A DNA stretch of 64,000 nt from NCBI RefSeq assembly GCF_019710635.1, contig NZ_JAIFZS010000001.1, forward strand, positions 310,001-374,000. The letters run 5' to 3'. The notes beneath the pieces were generated by a model. That model made no database searches, was not told the DNA's origin, and worked only from the letters and a program-made list of their open reading frames with translations. The position numbers were made by a program, and so were the translations under genes. The DNA comes from Mycolicibacterium xanthum. Lineage in GTDB: Bacteria > Actinomycetota > Actinomycetes > Mycobacteriales > Mycobacteriaceae. Below, one piece after another: positions 52,457-60,908 of the stretch (position 1 is its first letter; each line of letters starts with the position of its first letter).

Positions 52457-52926
52457 GAGTTGCTGAGCTCGCGGGCGACGGCGGCGTGATAGGCGTCGAT
52501 GTTGGCCGGGTTGACGGTCCGGAAGAACCCGTCGGGCAGGGGACAGTCCTTGTACGCCTCGATGGTCATGGTGCGCCGGAACAGCGTGATGTTCTCACCC
52601 GGCCGAATGAACTCGTATTGCACGGTGATCCGGCCCGGCATACCGCCGTTGCCGTCGCTGTCGTGGCCGAGGTTGCCCACCGAGGTGAACATCCACAGTT
52701 TCGGACGGGTCGCCATGGCCAGATGCCAGGTGAAGATCCGCTCGCCGTCCGGTCCCGCCTCGGTCCACGTGTCGCCGACCTCGAGCGGCAGCTTCTCGGG
52801 GATCTTGCCGACGTGGGCGCTGCCGGGATAGGTCTTGGTCCAGTTCACCGGGTTGGTCACGAAGTCGTAGATCTCTTGTGGCGACTGAGTGAATGTCGTC
52901 TCCGACGACGTCGTCACGATTCCCAC
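52453..52926 (-). CDS. SRPBCC/START-like protein
   Basis: 157 residues from GTG 52926 (GAGGAGA upstream). SSETTFTQSPQEIYDFVTNP begins the Polyketide_cyc/SRPBCC fold, with WTKTYPGS, LEVGDTWTEAG and a long C-terminal helix (NIDAYHAAVARELSNS). These lids bind hydrophobic ligands. Leftward from site D; it may be a ligand carrier or a small hydratase/cyclase of the pathway. Confidence 0.82.
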   Translation of the reverse strand: MGIVTTSSETTFTQSPQEIYDFVTNPVNWTKTYPGSAHVGKIPEKLPLEVGDTWTEAGPDGERIFTWHLAMATRPKLWMFTSVGNLGHDSDGNGGMPGRITVQYEFIRPGENITLFRRTMTIEAYKDCPLPDGFFRTVNPANIDAYHAAVARELSNS

Positions 52927-52957
52927 AGTTCTCCTCTGCCGCCGTAGTCCGTCGAGC

Positions 52958-52985
52958 TTTACAAATACTAGGCGTAGTGTCACGC
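52958..52985. promoter_or_regulatory. Shared operator/bidirectional promoter, site D
   Basis: TTTACAAA at 52958-52965, ten bases, AGTGTCACGC at 52976-52985, then T. Rightward -10 CACGCT (52981-52986) serves the acyl-CoA dehydrogenase with a 42-base leader; leftward -10 TAAAGC (52961-52956) serves the SRPBCC gene with a leader of about 22 bases carrying GAGGAGA. Confidence 0.75.
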
Positions 52986-53028
52986 TGCGATTGGGAATTT
53001 CGCCGGCGCCGGGGAAGGGAGTTTCAGC

Positions 53029-54198
53029 ATGGATTTCTCCGAGGTGCAGCTCTGTGACGAGGATCGGGCCTTCCAGGCCGAACTGCGCGACTTCCTGGCC
53101 ACCGTGGTCACCGACGAGGTGATCCGCCGCGACCGGGAAACCGGTGACAACTTCGACGAGGAGGTCCATCTCGCCCTCGGTGCCGCCGGCTACCTGGAAC
53201 GCGACTGGCGGCCCGAAGCCGAGGGTGGCTTCACCGCGGTGCAGCGGCGGATCTGGGAGCTGGAGATCGGCAGGGCCCGAACGCCTTGGTGGCACTGGGG
53301 GCCCACCATGATGGTGGCCTCCGCGGTGAACCGATTCGGGTGCGACGAACTGCGGGACGAGGTGCTGGCCAAGACGCTGTCCGGTCACTACCGGCTGTGT
53401 CTGGGCTATACCGAACCCGGAGGCGGCTCCGACGTCGCAACCTGCAAGACCCGTGCGGTGCGGGACGGGACCGGCTGGGTCATAAATGGCTCCAAGATGT
53501 TCACGTCGAACGCCCACCATGCCCAATATGTCTTCCTGATCACCAACACCGATCCGAGTGCGCCCAAACACCGAAGCCTGACGATGTTCCTGGTCCCGCT
53601 GGACACCCCGGGGGTGGATGTCCAGGCGCTACGCACGGTCGACGGCGAGCGCACCAACATCACCTACTACAGCGACGTGCGGGTCGACGACCGCCACCGG
53701 GTCGGCGCCGTCGACGGCGGCTGGGCCGTGCTGCGGGAAGCCCTCGACGCAGAACACGGCACCGTCGATCGCGACGACAGCGGGCTGCACAAGATCGCCG
53801 CGATGACCGAGCACGCGATCGTGCTCGCCGAGGCCGTCGACGCCACCGCGGCCGCGATCGCCGCCGGCGGCGGGCTGGACGACCGGTCGGTCGGCTACCG
53901 GCTGGGCCGCAGCATCGCTCGTCTGGAGGTCGCGCTGAGCACGCCGGAGATGTACGGCCGGGTCGCCATCGCGCAGACCCTGCGCGACGTGGCGCCGGAA
54001 CTGATGGACATACTCGGGGCGGCAGCCGGCCTGACCACCGGGACCCGCGGGGCGGCGGCCGACGGCGCTGCCGAGTACGTCTACCGGATGGCCGGCCCCA
54101 CCGGCATCTACGGCGGAACACTGGACGTGTTCCGCAACATGATCGCCCAGCACGCGCTCGGGCTGGGCCGGCCGCAGTACGCGCCCGTGCGTGCTTAG
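53029..54198 (+). CDS. Acyl-CoA dehydrogenase
   Basis: 389 residues. QLCDEDRAFQAELRDFL N-terminal helix, CLGYTEPGGGSDVATCKTRA (FAD/substrate motif near 126), INGSKMFTSNAHHAQYVFLI near 150, and C-terminal YRMAGPTGIYGGTLDVFRNM then IAQHALGLGRP, the adenine-binding end. The standard catalytic Glu near YGG-T is not apparent, as in several steroid and branched-chain FadE proteins. Makes an alpha,beta-double bond in an acyl-CoA. ATG 53029 follows GGGAAGGGAG. Confidence 0.92.
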   Translation: MDFSEVQLCDEDRAFQAELRDFLATVVTDEVIRRDRETGDNFDEEVHLALGAAGYLERDWRPEAEGGFTAVQRRIWELEIGRARTPWWHWGPTMMVASAVNRFGCDELRDEVLAKTLSGHYRLCLGYTEPGGGSDVATCKTRAVRDGTGWVINGSKMFTSNAHHAQYVFLITNTDPSAPKHRSLTMFLVPLDTPGVDVQALRTVDGERTNITYYSDVRVDDRHRVGAVDGGWAVLREALDAEHGTVDRDDSGLHKIAAMTEHAIVLAEAVDATAAAIAAGGGLDDRSVGYRLGRSIARLEVALSTPEMYGRVAIAQTLRDVAPELMDILGAAAGLTTGTRGAAADGAAEYVYRMAGPTGIYGGTLDVFRNMIAQHALGLGRPQYAPVRA

Positions 54199-54443
54199 TC
54201 TCGATACACCGATCGGGCGGCGGTTTGGGCGGGGTCGTAACGCCGATATCCACTGCTGTCGTGAAGGTATGAGGTTGTATTAGGCCACATTCGGCCACGA
54301 CGAAGAGCAGCACTGAGATGCAGGCATCTCACGCTCGACCCGTTACCTCAGCCCGCATCGATGATCGGAATCTGGTGTCGTGCGCGGGTCTGGTCCCGAT
54401 GCGTTCGCGACGACCTCAACGGCCGGATCACTCCGACTGGCAA
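54199..54443. other. Gene-free junction of the decayed island
   Basis: 245 bases without a supportable gene. It holds an 18-base palindrome (TGAGATGC and GCATCTCA, 54314-54331) and the short direct repeat GGCCAC-ATTC-GGCCAC near 54284. Base composition drops from here to about 55.0 kb. Confidence 0.5.
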
Positions 54444-54923
54444 CTAACAAATGCCAGGATCAGGTTCACCGTTTGTCAGACAGTCCCCGCCGCGAGGCTG
54501 GGTTTTTTTAGGTGGACTGGTGTCAGGAGCTTCAGCGACCTGTATGGGCGGGTCCACAATGACGGGGCCGCCGCGAGGCGGGGTTGTTGGAGGCGGAGTG
54601 GTGTCGGGGAGTTCGAGCTTATGGTCACTTATACACTTAAACGTAATACCGTCGTGGCAGATTATCTTGCATGTGCCTTGGCGGCAGACCTGGGTAAATC
54701 CGTCGTAGACACAAGCGTAACCCTCATCGAAATAGTCCTCAAAATTGCCGCCTGCGTTTTCACAGTCCTCCTTGGCCTCTTCCGCGGTGAGATCTTGTGG
54801 GACTGCACTGGCAGTTGATATATCGACTGCCAGGAGTAGTGCGGCAGTGGCGAAAAGTATTGTGGCAGTGGCGAAAATCGAGAAGGCTCGCTGAAGACGT
54901 TTGTGCTGAATGATACCGTTCAC
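54444..54923 (-). CDS. Secreted Cys-rich protein with Pro-rich C-terminal repeats
   Basis: 159 residues from GTG 54923, six bases after GGAGAGG. Signal peptide: a basic start, hydrophobic AFSIFATATILFATAALLLA and an STASA site near 40. The mature part has eight Cys: six in a compact block (ENAGGNFEDYFDEGYACVYD to HDGITFKCISD) and two at the very end. A Pro-rich linker contains two related units ending PRGG. At DNA level the units are diverged direct repeats around 54490 and 54570. Function unknown. Codon use and lower GC differ from neighbours. Confidence 0.7.
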   Translation of the reverse strand: MNGIIQHKRLQRAFSIFATATILFATAALLLAVDISTASAVPQDLTAEEAKEDCENAGGNFEDYFDEGYACVYDGFTQVCRQGTCKIICHDGITFKCISDHKLELPDTTPPPTTPPRGGPVIVDPPIQVAEAPDTSPPKKTQPRGGDCLTNGEPDPGIC

Positions 54924-55038
54924 AACGGGCCTCTCCGGTTTCCGGACGCGCGTGCGACGACGCACCTGCCTGACGGATGCGAGGCAGACAATCTTTGTCT
55001 GCGCGACCACGCTGTGTGATGAGGCCCATATCACCCTA

Positions 55039-55245
55039 CACTCACTCGCCGACGTGCACTACGGGTTGGCCACCGACAAAGCCGCCGACCGGCGCGCCGT
55101 GTTGACCCAAGCCCGCGCCCGCGAGCGCCGCGCCGTACAAGAACTGCACCGAAACGGTGACACCAAAATCCCCTCGAGCAGCGACGAGTACGGGCCTTGG
55201 CTGGACAGCGACGGCGACGGCATCGGCTGCAAGTCGTCCTCGTAG
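55039..55245 (+). pseudogene. Remnant of an Excalibur-type calcium-binding domain
   Basis: The open frame ends in YGPWLDSDGDGIGCKSSS, the DxDxDGxxC terminus of Excalibur domains, but the N-terminal Cys pair of the domain and a signal peptide are absent; a basic stretch QARARERRAVQELHRNGDTK stands in their place. Followed after five bases by a decayed nuclease gene. Excalibur domains often accompany extracellular nucleases, so both are probably pieces of one locus. Confidence 0.5.
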
Positions 55246-55249
55246 AGAC

Positions 55250-55671
55250 TTGAAACGCCTGTATGTTGGGTTGCTCGCGGTGCCGGCCCTAACCCCAGCG
55301 TGTCTCGTTGCGCCGCTCACTGCGACAGCCGACGTGGTGGGCACCACCGCCGTGGTGCTCAAGATCGTTCACGGCGACAACCATCGACATCCGCGACGAT
55401 GTTCGCGGCCGACTGCGCGTACGCGTCTTGGGCATCGACACCCCAGAGACCAAGAACCCGGCTATCTGGTCGGCTGCTGGGGTCGGATACCAACCGAATT
55501 CGCGAAGGCGACTCTGCTGGGGCAACGTGTGGCGGTCCAGACCGACCGGGCTCGAGATCGAACCGACCGCTACGGGCGCACCCTCGCCAATCTCGACAAG
55601 GCCGATGGCTGGGAAACTCACGAAACACGGGTCTCGAGATCGTCAAGAATGGCGAGGTGCTCAGGCAGTGA
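55250..55671 (+). pseudogene. Staphylococcal-nuclease-like gene, frameshifted
   Basis: TTG 55250 begins a signal peptide (LKRLYVGLLAVPALTPACLV), then VVLKIVHGD. One extra A near 55380 shifts frame; the next frame reads TIDIRDDVRGRLRVRVLGID and TPETKNP, the core nuclease motif. A missing G near 55460 shifts back to TEFAKATLLGQRVAVQTDRA and DRYGRTLANLDKADGW, after which homology is lost and another frame ends GLEIVKNGEVLRQ. Two compensating single-base indels plus a lost tail mark a dead gene. Confidence 0.8.
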
Positions 55672-56049
55672 GTCGGCGGTTGAGTTCGCCACACCGGAGC
55701 CAGCCTGGACGTCCGGTAGTCAAGTGAAAATGGGCCGGTGCCGGCCTCGTTTCAGGGTCAGGGATTGGATGAGGAGGCTACCTTCATGTCAAGTTGATCA
55801 AATCCGGTCAGACGTATCCGCTCCAGACGATGCGGAGATCCCCCGAGGACGCGGATGGAATGGCTATGTCCCTGGCGGTACTGATACTGCGATCACCTAC
55901 AGCCCGCTATCAGGTCAGCTTGGTCGCCCGCTGGATTGGCGAATCGTCGACGGGCCGAGCAGGCCGAGACTATGCTTTTCACGACGACCGGATGCAGTTG
56001 CGTGCGGCTTGTCTTGGAGCACCAGTGACCCCATTTGGGAGGTCCTCAC
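55672..56049. other. Non-coding remainder of the decayed island
   Basis: 378 bases with only overlapping short frames and no recognisable protein. The last 20 bases carry the ribosome site (GGGAGG) of the selenium-binding protein gene; its promoter must lie here but no clear hexamers were found. Confidence 0.5.
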
Positions 56050-57459
56050 ATGGCTCATCCATCGATCGATCCGACGTTTTACCGGACCGCCGCAGAGGCG
56101 GCGGCCGCTCCCGGTGAGCAGCTCGCGTACGTGGTGGCCTTCGACCGCACGGCACAGAAGCATGACGCGATGACCGTCGTCGACGTCGATCCCGCCTCGG
56201 ACAGCTATGGGCGGGTGGTCGGCTGGACAGAGGTTCCCGGCCGCGGCGACGAGCTTCATCATTTCGGCTGGAACGCGTGCAGCAGCGCGCTCAAACACGA
56301 GGGTCACGACATGGAGGGCCTCGCGCGCCGCTACCTCCTGGTTCCCGGGCTGCGATCCTCCAACATCCACGTGTTCGACACCCAGCCCGACCCACGCAAC
56401 CCCGCACTGATCAAGACAATCGACGCCAAAAGCCTGTCCCAAGAGGCCGGATACTCGCGTCCGCACACTCTTCACTGCGGACCCGACGGGGTCTTTCTCA
56501 CCTGCCTGGGCGGCCCCGAGGGCAACGACGACGGACCGGGCGGGATCGCGCTGCTCGACCACGCGACATTCGACGTCCTACGTGCCTGGGAGACCGACCG
56601 CGGGCCCCAGCACTTCCACTACGACGCCTGGTGGCACCTGAATCAGAACGTGCTGATCTCGAGCGAGTGGGGCAGCCCCTCGATGATCGAGAACGGCATC
56701 GTGCCGGAATTGTTGTTGGGCCAGAAGTACGGCCACGCCATCCACTTCTGGGACCTCGCCAAGGGTGAGCACATCCAGCGCGTCGACCTGGGCGCCCAAC
56801 ACCAGATGGTACTGGAGGTGCGTCCGTCCCACGACCCCGATGCGACTTGGGGCTTCGTCGGGGTCGTGATCTCCACCGAGGACCTGTCCGGCTCGGTGTG
56901 GCGCTGGTCCCGCGACGAGCACGGGTGGAGGGCCGAGAAGGTCATCAGCATCCCCGCGGAGCCCGCCGACCCGGAGTCGCTGCCTGCGGCGCTCAAGCCG
57001 TTTGCCGCGGTGCCGCCGCTCATCACCGACATCGACCTGTCGGTCGACGATCGGTTCCTCTACGTGTCCTGCTGGGGCACCGGTGAGATGAAGCAGTTCG
57101 ACGTCTCGGATCCCGTGAACCCGAAGCAGGTGGGATCGGTGCGGCTCGGCGGCATCGTCGACCGGGCTCCGCACCCGGCGACACCCGAGATGCCGTTGGC
57201 CGGCGGTCCCCAGATGGTCGAGGTCAGCCGCGACGGCAGACGGGTGTACTTCACCAACTCGCTGTATGGGGCATGGGACGACCAGTTCTACCCCGACGGC
57301 GTCGGCGCCTGGATGGCTAAGCTCGACGCGGATCCCGCCGGCGGGCTGAGCATCGACGAAAAATTCTTCCCGTACGGCGAAGAGTTCCGAGGCCTGCGCG
57401 TGCACCAGATCCGGCTGCAAGGCGGCGACGCTTCGTCAGACTCCTACTGCTATAACTGA
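56050..57459 (+). CDS. Selenium-binding protein 56 / methanethiol oxidase family
   Basis: 469 residues. LAYVVAFDRTAQKHDAMTVV, ELHHFGWNACSSALKHEGHD, SRPHTLHCGPDGVFLTCLGG, WWHLNQNVLISSEWGSPSMI, DIDLSVDDRFLYVSCWGTGE and the terminal HQIRLQGGDASSDSYCYN are conserved SBP56 blades, with the clustered His that bind copper. Bacterial members oxidise methanethiol to formaldehyde, sulfide and peroxide. ATG 56050 follows GGGAGG. Confidence 0.92.
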   Translation: MAHPSIDPTFYRTAAEAAAAPGEQLAYVVAFDRTAQKHDAMTVVDVDPASDSYGRVVGWTEVPGRGDELHHFGWNACSSALKHEGHDMEGLARRYLLVPGLRSSNIHVFDTQPDPRNPALIKTIDAKSLSQEAGYSRPHTLHCGPDGVFLTCLGGPEGNDDGPGGIALLDHATFDVLRAWETDRGPQHFHYDAWWHLNQNVLISSEWGSPSMIENGIVPELLLGQKYGHAIHFWDLAKGEHIQRVDLGAQHQMVLEVRPSHDPDATWGFVGVVISTEDLSGSVWRWSRDEHGWRAEKVISIPAEPADPESLPAALKPFAAVPPLITDIDLSVDDRFLYVSCWGTGEMKQFDVSDPVNPKQVGSVRLGGIVDRAPHPATPEMPLAGGPQMVEVSRDGRRVYFTNSLYGAWDDQFYPDGVGAWMAKLDADPAGGLSIDEKFFPYGEEFRGLRVHQIRLQGGDASSDSYCYN

Positions 57460-57888
57460 TTCCCACTGCACCGCCACGTGAGCGACATCGCCGCTCGACT
57501 ACATCGGTGCGCATATCGGGTGCGCACCCACCGCAGACCGTCGGCATGGGCCGCGCCGATGTTGGCAATGGCCTTCTGGCCGAGCTTGCGGGCCCGACCC
57601 GTCCACGGCGGCAACGGTATGGGTCCGCCTATCGGTATCGACGCCTCACCGCGTCCATGGCCCGATGTTCCTTGGGGACACTGCCGATGACCAGTCCAGC
57701 GCCGAGCAACCGTTTCTGTCTTCGTCCGCGATGCACAGGGTTGACGGTTCGTCCCACCCGGGTGCCGGCATCATCTATGCAAGCCAACCCGCAGGCGGCA
57801 CGACGACCGAAACGGCCAGACGCCGGGGGGCGACACCATGGCCCCCGCAATGCGGTGGCCATCGCTTGACGAGCGAGGCTCCTCAGAA
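57460..57888. other. 429-base region with no supportable gene
   Basis: Short frames exist on both strands, but none has a ribosome site plus recognisable protein. The G+C-rich, Arg/Pro-rich translations suggest noncoding or decayed coding DNA between two convergent genes. I see no terminator, tRNA or repeat. Confidence 0.5.
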
Positions 57889-58821
57889 CTACAGGTGGGG
57901 GAGCACCGACGACGCCATCAGCTCGAGGGTCTGCTCAGAGCAGCGGTCGTGGGTGAACAACACGATCTGGCCGAAGCCCATGCCGACCAGCTCGCGCAGC
58001 CGGTCCACGACGGCCGGCGCGGTGCCGATCAGGCCGGCTTCGTGCAAGCCGAAACCGGGCCCACCGAAGCGCTTTTCGGCGAACTCTCGGACCTTGGGCA
58101 GGGCTGCCTGGTCGGGCGCCAGCGCCATCACCGCCTCGATCGACAGCACGATGTCGTCCGGATCGCGACCGATCTCCCCGCAGATCGTGCGCAACACGCC
58201 GATCTTGTGCTCGATCTCGCCCAACGCGTAGGTCGGTACGTTCCAGACGTCGGCGTAGCGCGCCACCAGGGGCAGCGTGTACTTCTCGCCCACGCCGCCG
58301 ACCACGATCGGGGGGCGCGGGCGCTGCACCGGGCCGGGCTTGATCGGCATGTCCGAGACGGTGAAGTGGTTCCCGGCGAAGTCGATCCGCTCCTCGGTGA
58401 ACGCCTGATGCAGGATCTGCAGCGTTTCGCCCAACAGCGTCGAGCGTTCGGCGAACGTGCCCCAGGGCAGTCCGGCGCGCCGGTGCTCGTCCTCGATCGA
58501 GCCGCTGCCGATGCCCAGCGTCAATCGGCCCCCCGAGATCTGGTCGAGCGTGGTGGCCATCTTCGCCAGCGTCACCGGATGGCGGAACTGGTTGCACAGC
58601 ACCATGTGTCCGACACGGATGCGCTCGGTGCGGCTGAGCAGGGCGGTCGCCAGCGTCCAGGCCTCCATGGACGGGTAGTCGGGCATCCCGGGGCCGTAGA
58701 GGTGGTCGTAGAGCCACAGCGAATCGATCCCGTGCTCCTCGCAGAGCCTGGTCCGGTGCAGCAGGTCGTCGAACGAGAAGCCCAACTGGGGTAGGTAGAT
58801 GCCGATCTCGGGCCTGCTCAT
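57889..58821 (-). CDS. LLM-class F420-dependent oxidoreductase
   Basis: 310 residues from ATG 58821 (GGGAAGG upstream). IGIYLPQLGFSFDDLLHRTR, SLWLYDHLYGPG, RIRVGHMVLCNQFRHPVTLA, TLDQISGGRLTLGIGSGSIE and PPIVVGGVGEKYTLPLVARY are the luciferase-like monooxygenase landmarks. In mycobacteria such proteins usually use F420; FMN remains possible. Divergent from a second LLM gene. Confidence 0.9.
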   Translation of the reverse strand: MSRPEIGIYLPQLGFSFDDLLHRTRLCEEHGIDSLWLYDHLYGPGMPDYPSMEAWTLATALLSRTERIRVGHMVLCNQFRHPVTLAKMATTLDQISGGRLTLGIGSGSIEDEHRRAGLPWGTFAERSTLLGETLQILHQAFTEERIDFAGNHFTVSDMPIKPGPVQRPRPPIVVGGVGEKYTLPLVARYADVWNVPTYALGEIEHKIGVLRTICGEIGRDPDDIVLSIEAVMALAPDQAALPKVREFAEKRFGGPGFGLHEAGLIGTAPAVVDRLRELVGMGFGQIVLFTHDRCSEQTLELMASSVLPHL

Positions 58822-58961
58822 GTCGTTGCGCCTTCCCGGCATCGGCCCGCCGCCGGCCGATCGCCTCGCTGTACATTTCGCCGCCTGCATGGTAACGACA
58901 TTCTCAGAAGTGCAGAAGGTAGTTCCGGCCCGTTCCGACGCGGCCGACCCGAGGAGGGCCC

Positions 58962-59918
58962 GTGAAGTTCGCCATCACCCACCCGATGCACAGCCATCCG
59001 TACAACCCGGAGCTCGTCACCGCAGCGGGCATCGCGAAGGTCGCCGCCGCCGCCGAGGCGGCCGGGTTCGCCGGCTTCGGGTTCACCGATCATCCCGCGC
59101 CGACCCAGCGCTGGCTCGAGTCGGGCGGACACGACTCGCTCGACCCGTTCGTCGCGATGGGTTTCGCGGCGGCCCACACCACGACGCTGAGGCTGATCCC
59201 CAACGTCGTCGTGCTGCCCTACCGCAACCCGTTCGTGGTCGCCAAGGCCGGCGCGACGCTGGACCTGGTGTCCGGCGGCCGGTTCACGCTGGCCGTCGGC
59301 GTCGGCTACCTCAAGCGTGAATTCGCCGCCCTTGGAGTGGATTTCGATGACCGCGCGAAGCTGTTCGAGGAGTCGCTCGGGGTGATCCGGGCGATCTGGA
59401 CCACCGATGACCTCACGGTGGACGGTGAACACTTCACCGCGAAGGGGATCACCGCGCACCCGCGGCCGATCAGCACACCGCATCCGCCGATCTGGATCGG
59501 CGGAAACACCGCGGCCGCGCGGGCCCGGGTGGTGACCCATGGCCAGGGCTGGTGCCCGTTCCGCGCCCCGGCCGTGCTGGCCCAGACCGCCCGCACCGCG
59601 GCGCTCGACTCGGTGGAGATGCTCGCGGCCGGCATCGGCGACCTGCGACGCCGGCTGGAGGAGGCCGGCCGCGATCCGTTCGGGGTGGACATCACGTTCA
59701 CCAACGACGCCGGGGGAAACCCGGGCGACGACGACTTCGACGCCGACGCGTTCCTGGCCGGGACCGCCGCGCTGGAGGATGTGGGCGTCACCTGGGTTCA
59801 GGTGCTGGTGCCCGGCGACAGCCTGGCGCACGCGCTGGAGGCGATCGAGCGGTTCGGCACGGAGGTCATCGGCCGGTCGTCAGCGCCGGTGCGACCCAGC
59901 GGTGCAGGTATCGCCTGA
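58962..59918 (+). CDS. LLM-class F420-dependent oxidoreductase
   Basis: 318 residues from GTG 58962 with GAGGAGG nearby. GFAGFGFTDHPAPTQRWLES, LRLIPNVVVLPYRNPFVVAK, TLDLVSGGRFTLAVGVGYLK, then EFAALGVDFDDRAKLFEESL and PPIWIGGNTAAARARVV. Same family as the divergent gene but only distantly similar. Probably co-transcribed with the metal hydrolase gene, 53 bases downstream. Confidence 0.9.
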   Translation: MKFAITHPMHSHPYNPELVTAAGIAKVAAAAEAAGFAGFGFTDHPAPTQRWLESGGHDSLDPFVAMGFAAAHTTTLRLIPNVVVLPYRNPFVVAKAGATLDLVSGGRFTLAVGVGYLKREFAALGVDFDDRAKLFEESLGVIRAIWTTDDLTVDGEHFTAKGITAHPRPISTPHPPIWIGGNTAAARARVVTHGQGWCPFRAPAVLAQTARTAALDSVEMLAAGIGDLRRRLEEAGRDPFGVDITFTNDAGGNPGDDDFDADAFLAGTAALEDVGVTWVQVLVPGDSLAHALEAIERFGTEVIGRSSAPVRPSGAGIA

Positions 59919-59971
59919 GCGCGGCGCCGTCACGGTCCGGTTTGGTGTGTACTGACGATGGGAGGGCAGCG

Positions 59972-60889
59972 ATGACCGACCTCGAGGTCCGCCGGCCGCG
60001 CTTCGACTTCACCGAGGACGTGCCCTGGGAGTGGAACCCGGCCAACCCCGGTTTCTCCTTCTTCATGAACGCCACCTCGATCATCGCGGTGTGCTTCGAG
60101 CAGATGATCGTCGCGGCGGTGACGGAGGCCAGACCGCTGATCGCCGATCCTGCGGTCGCCGCGGAGGCGGCGGCGTTCCTGCGCCAGGAGGCGCAGCATT
60201 CGGCCAGTCACCGCAAACACGTCAACGCGCTGATCGCCAACCATCCCGGCCTGCAGCACACCTTCGATGCGGCGATCGCGCGTTTCGACGAGCTCACCGC
60301 GACGGCGCCGCTGCAGTTCCGGCTGGCCTACATCGCCGATCTGGAGGCGACGTTCACGCCGAGCTTCAAGCTGATGCTCGACAACGAGGCCACGCTGTTC
60401 CGGCCGGGCGACGAGCGGGTCGGCTCGCTGTTCCTGTGGCACTTCGTCGAGGAGGTCGAGCATCGCAGCTCGGCGCTGGTGATCTTCGACGCGGTGGTGG
60501 GCAGGCCGTGGTACCGGCTGCGGGTGGTGCCGGCGGTGGCCCGGCATCTGCTCTCGGTGCTCGCGCTGATCGCCGACGGTGTCAACACCCACGTGCCCGA
60601 AACGGAGCGCAAGGTGGACGCCCGAACGCTGCAGCCCATCTATGGCCTGCGCAGTGCCCTTCGGCAGCGGATGCCCTTCGGCCGCAAGGGTCGTCCCCCG
60701 GCGCCACCGGCCTTCTCGTCGGTGCCCCGGCGGGAGAAGCTGATCGCCGGGTGGCGGGTGCTGCTCAGCCAGACACCGTTTCACGACCCAGCCGCCGAGC
60801 CGTTGCCCGCGTTCGCCGACGAATGGCTGGCGCGCTGGAACCGCGGCGACGACGTGTCGCGCTGGTACACCGCGGCATCGCACGGGTAG
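59972..60889 (+). CDS. PF10118-type metal-dependent hydrolase
   Basis: 305 residues from ATG 59972 (GGGAGGGCAGC upstream). RRPRFDFTEDVPWEWNPANP, AAFLRQEAQHSASHRKHVNA (EAQH), LAYIADLEATFT, and SLFLWHFVEEVEHRSSALVI (EExxH). The helical, diiron-like Glu/His pattern matches the predicted metal-dependent hydrolase family PF10118. The reaction is not established. A membrane protein gene follows after 19 bases. Confidence 0.82.
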   Translation: MTDLEVRRPRFDFTEDVPWEWNPANPGFSFFMNATSIIAVCFEQMIVAAVTEARPLIADPAVAAEAAAFLRQEAQHSASHRKHVNALIANHPGLQHTFDAAIARFDELTATAPLQFRLAYIADLEATFTPSFKLMLDNEATLFRPGDERVGSLFLWHFVEEVEHRSSALVIFDAVVGRPWYRLRVVPAVARHLLSVLALIADGVNTHVPETERKVDARTLQPIYGLRSALRQRMPFGRKGRPPAPPAFSSVPRREKLIAGWRVLLSQTPFHDPAAEPLPAFADEWLARWNRGDDVSRWYTAASHG

Positions 60890-60908
60890 GTAGGGGTAGG
60901 TACAGCCC

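Noticed and set aside
54318-54818. Plus-strand frame of 166 codons in the decayed island
   Set aside because: It overlaps the signal-peptide-bearing Cys-rich gene on the other strand, lacks a ribosome site and resembles nothing known.
57507-57869. Possible 120-residue gene between the SBP56 and LLM genes
   Set aside because: No ribosome site, basic low-complexity translation and no family resemblance; treated as a gap.
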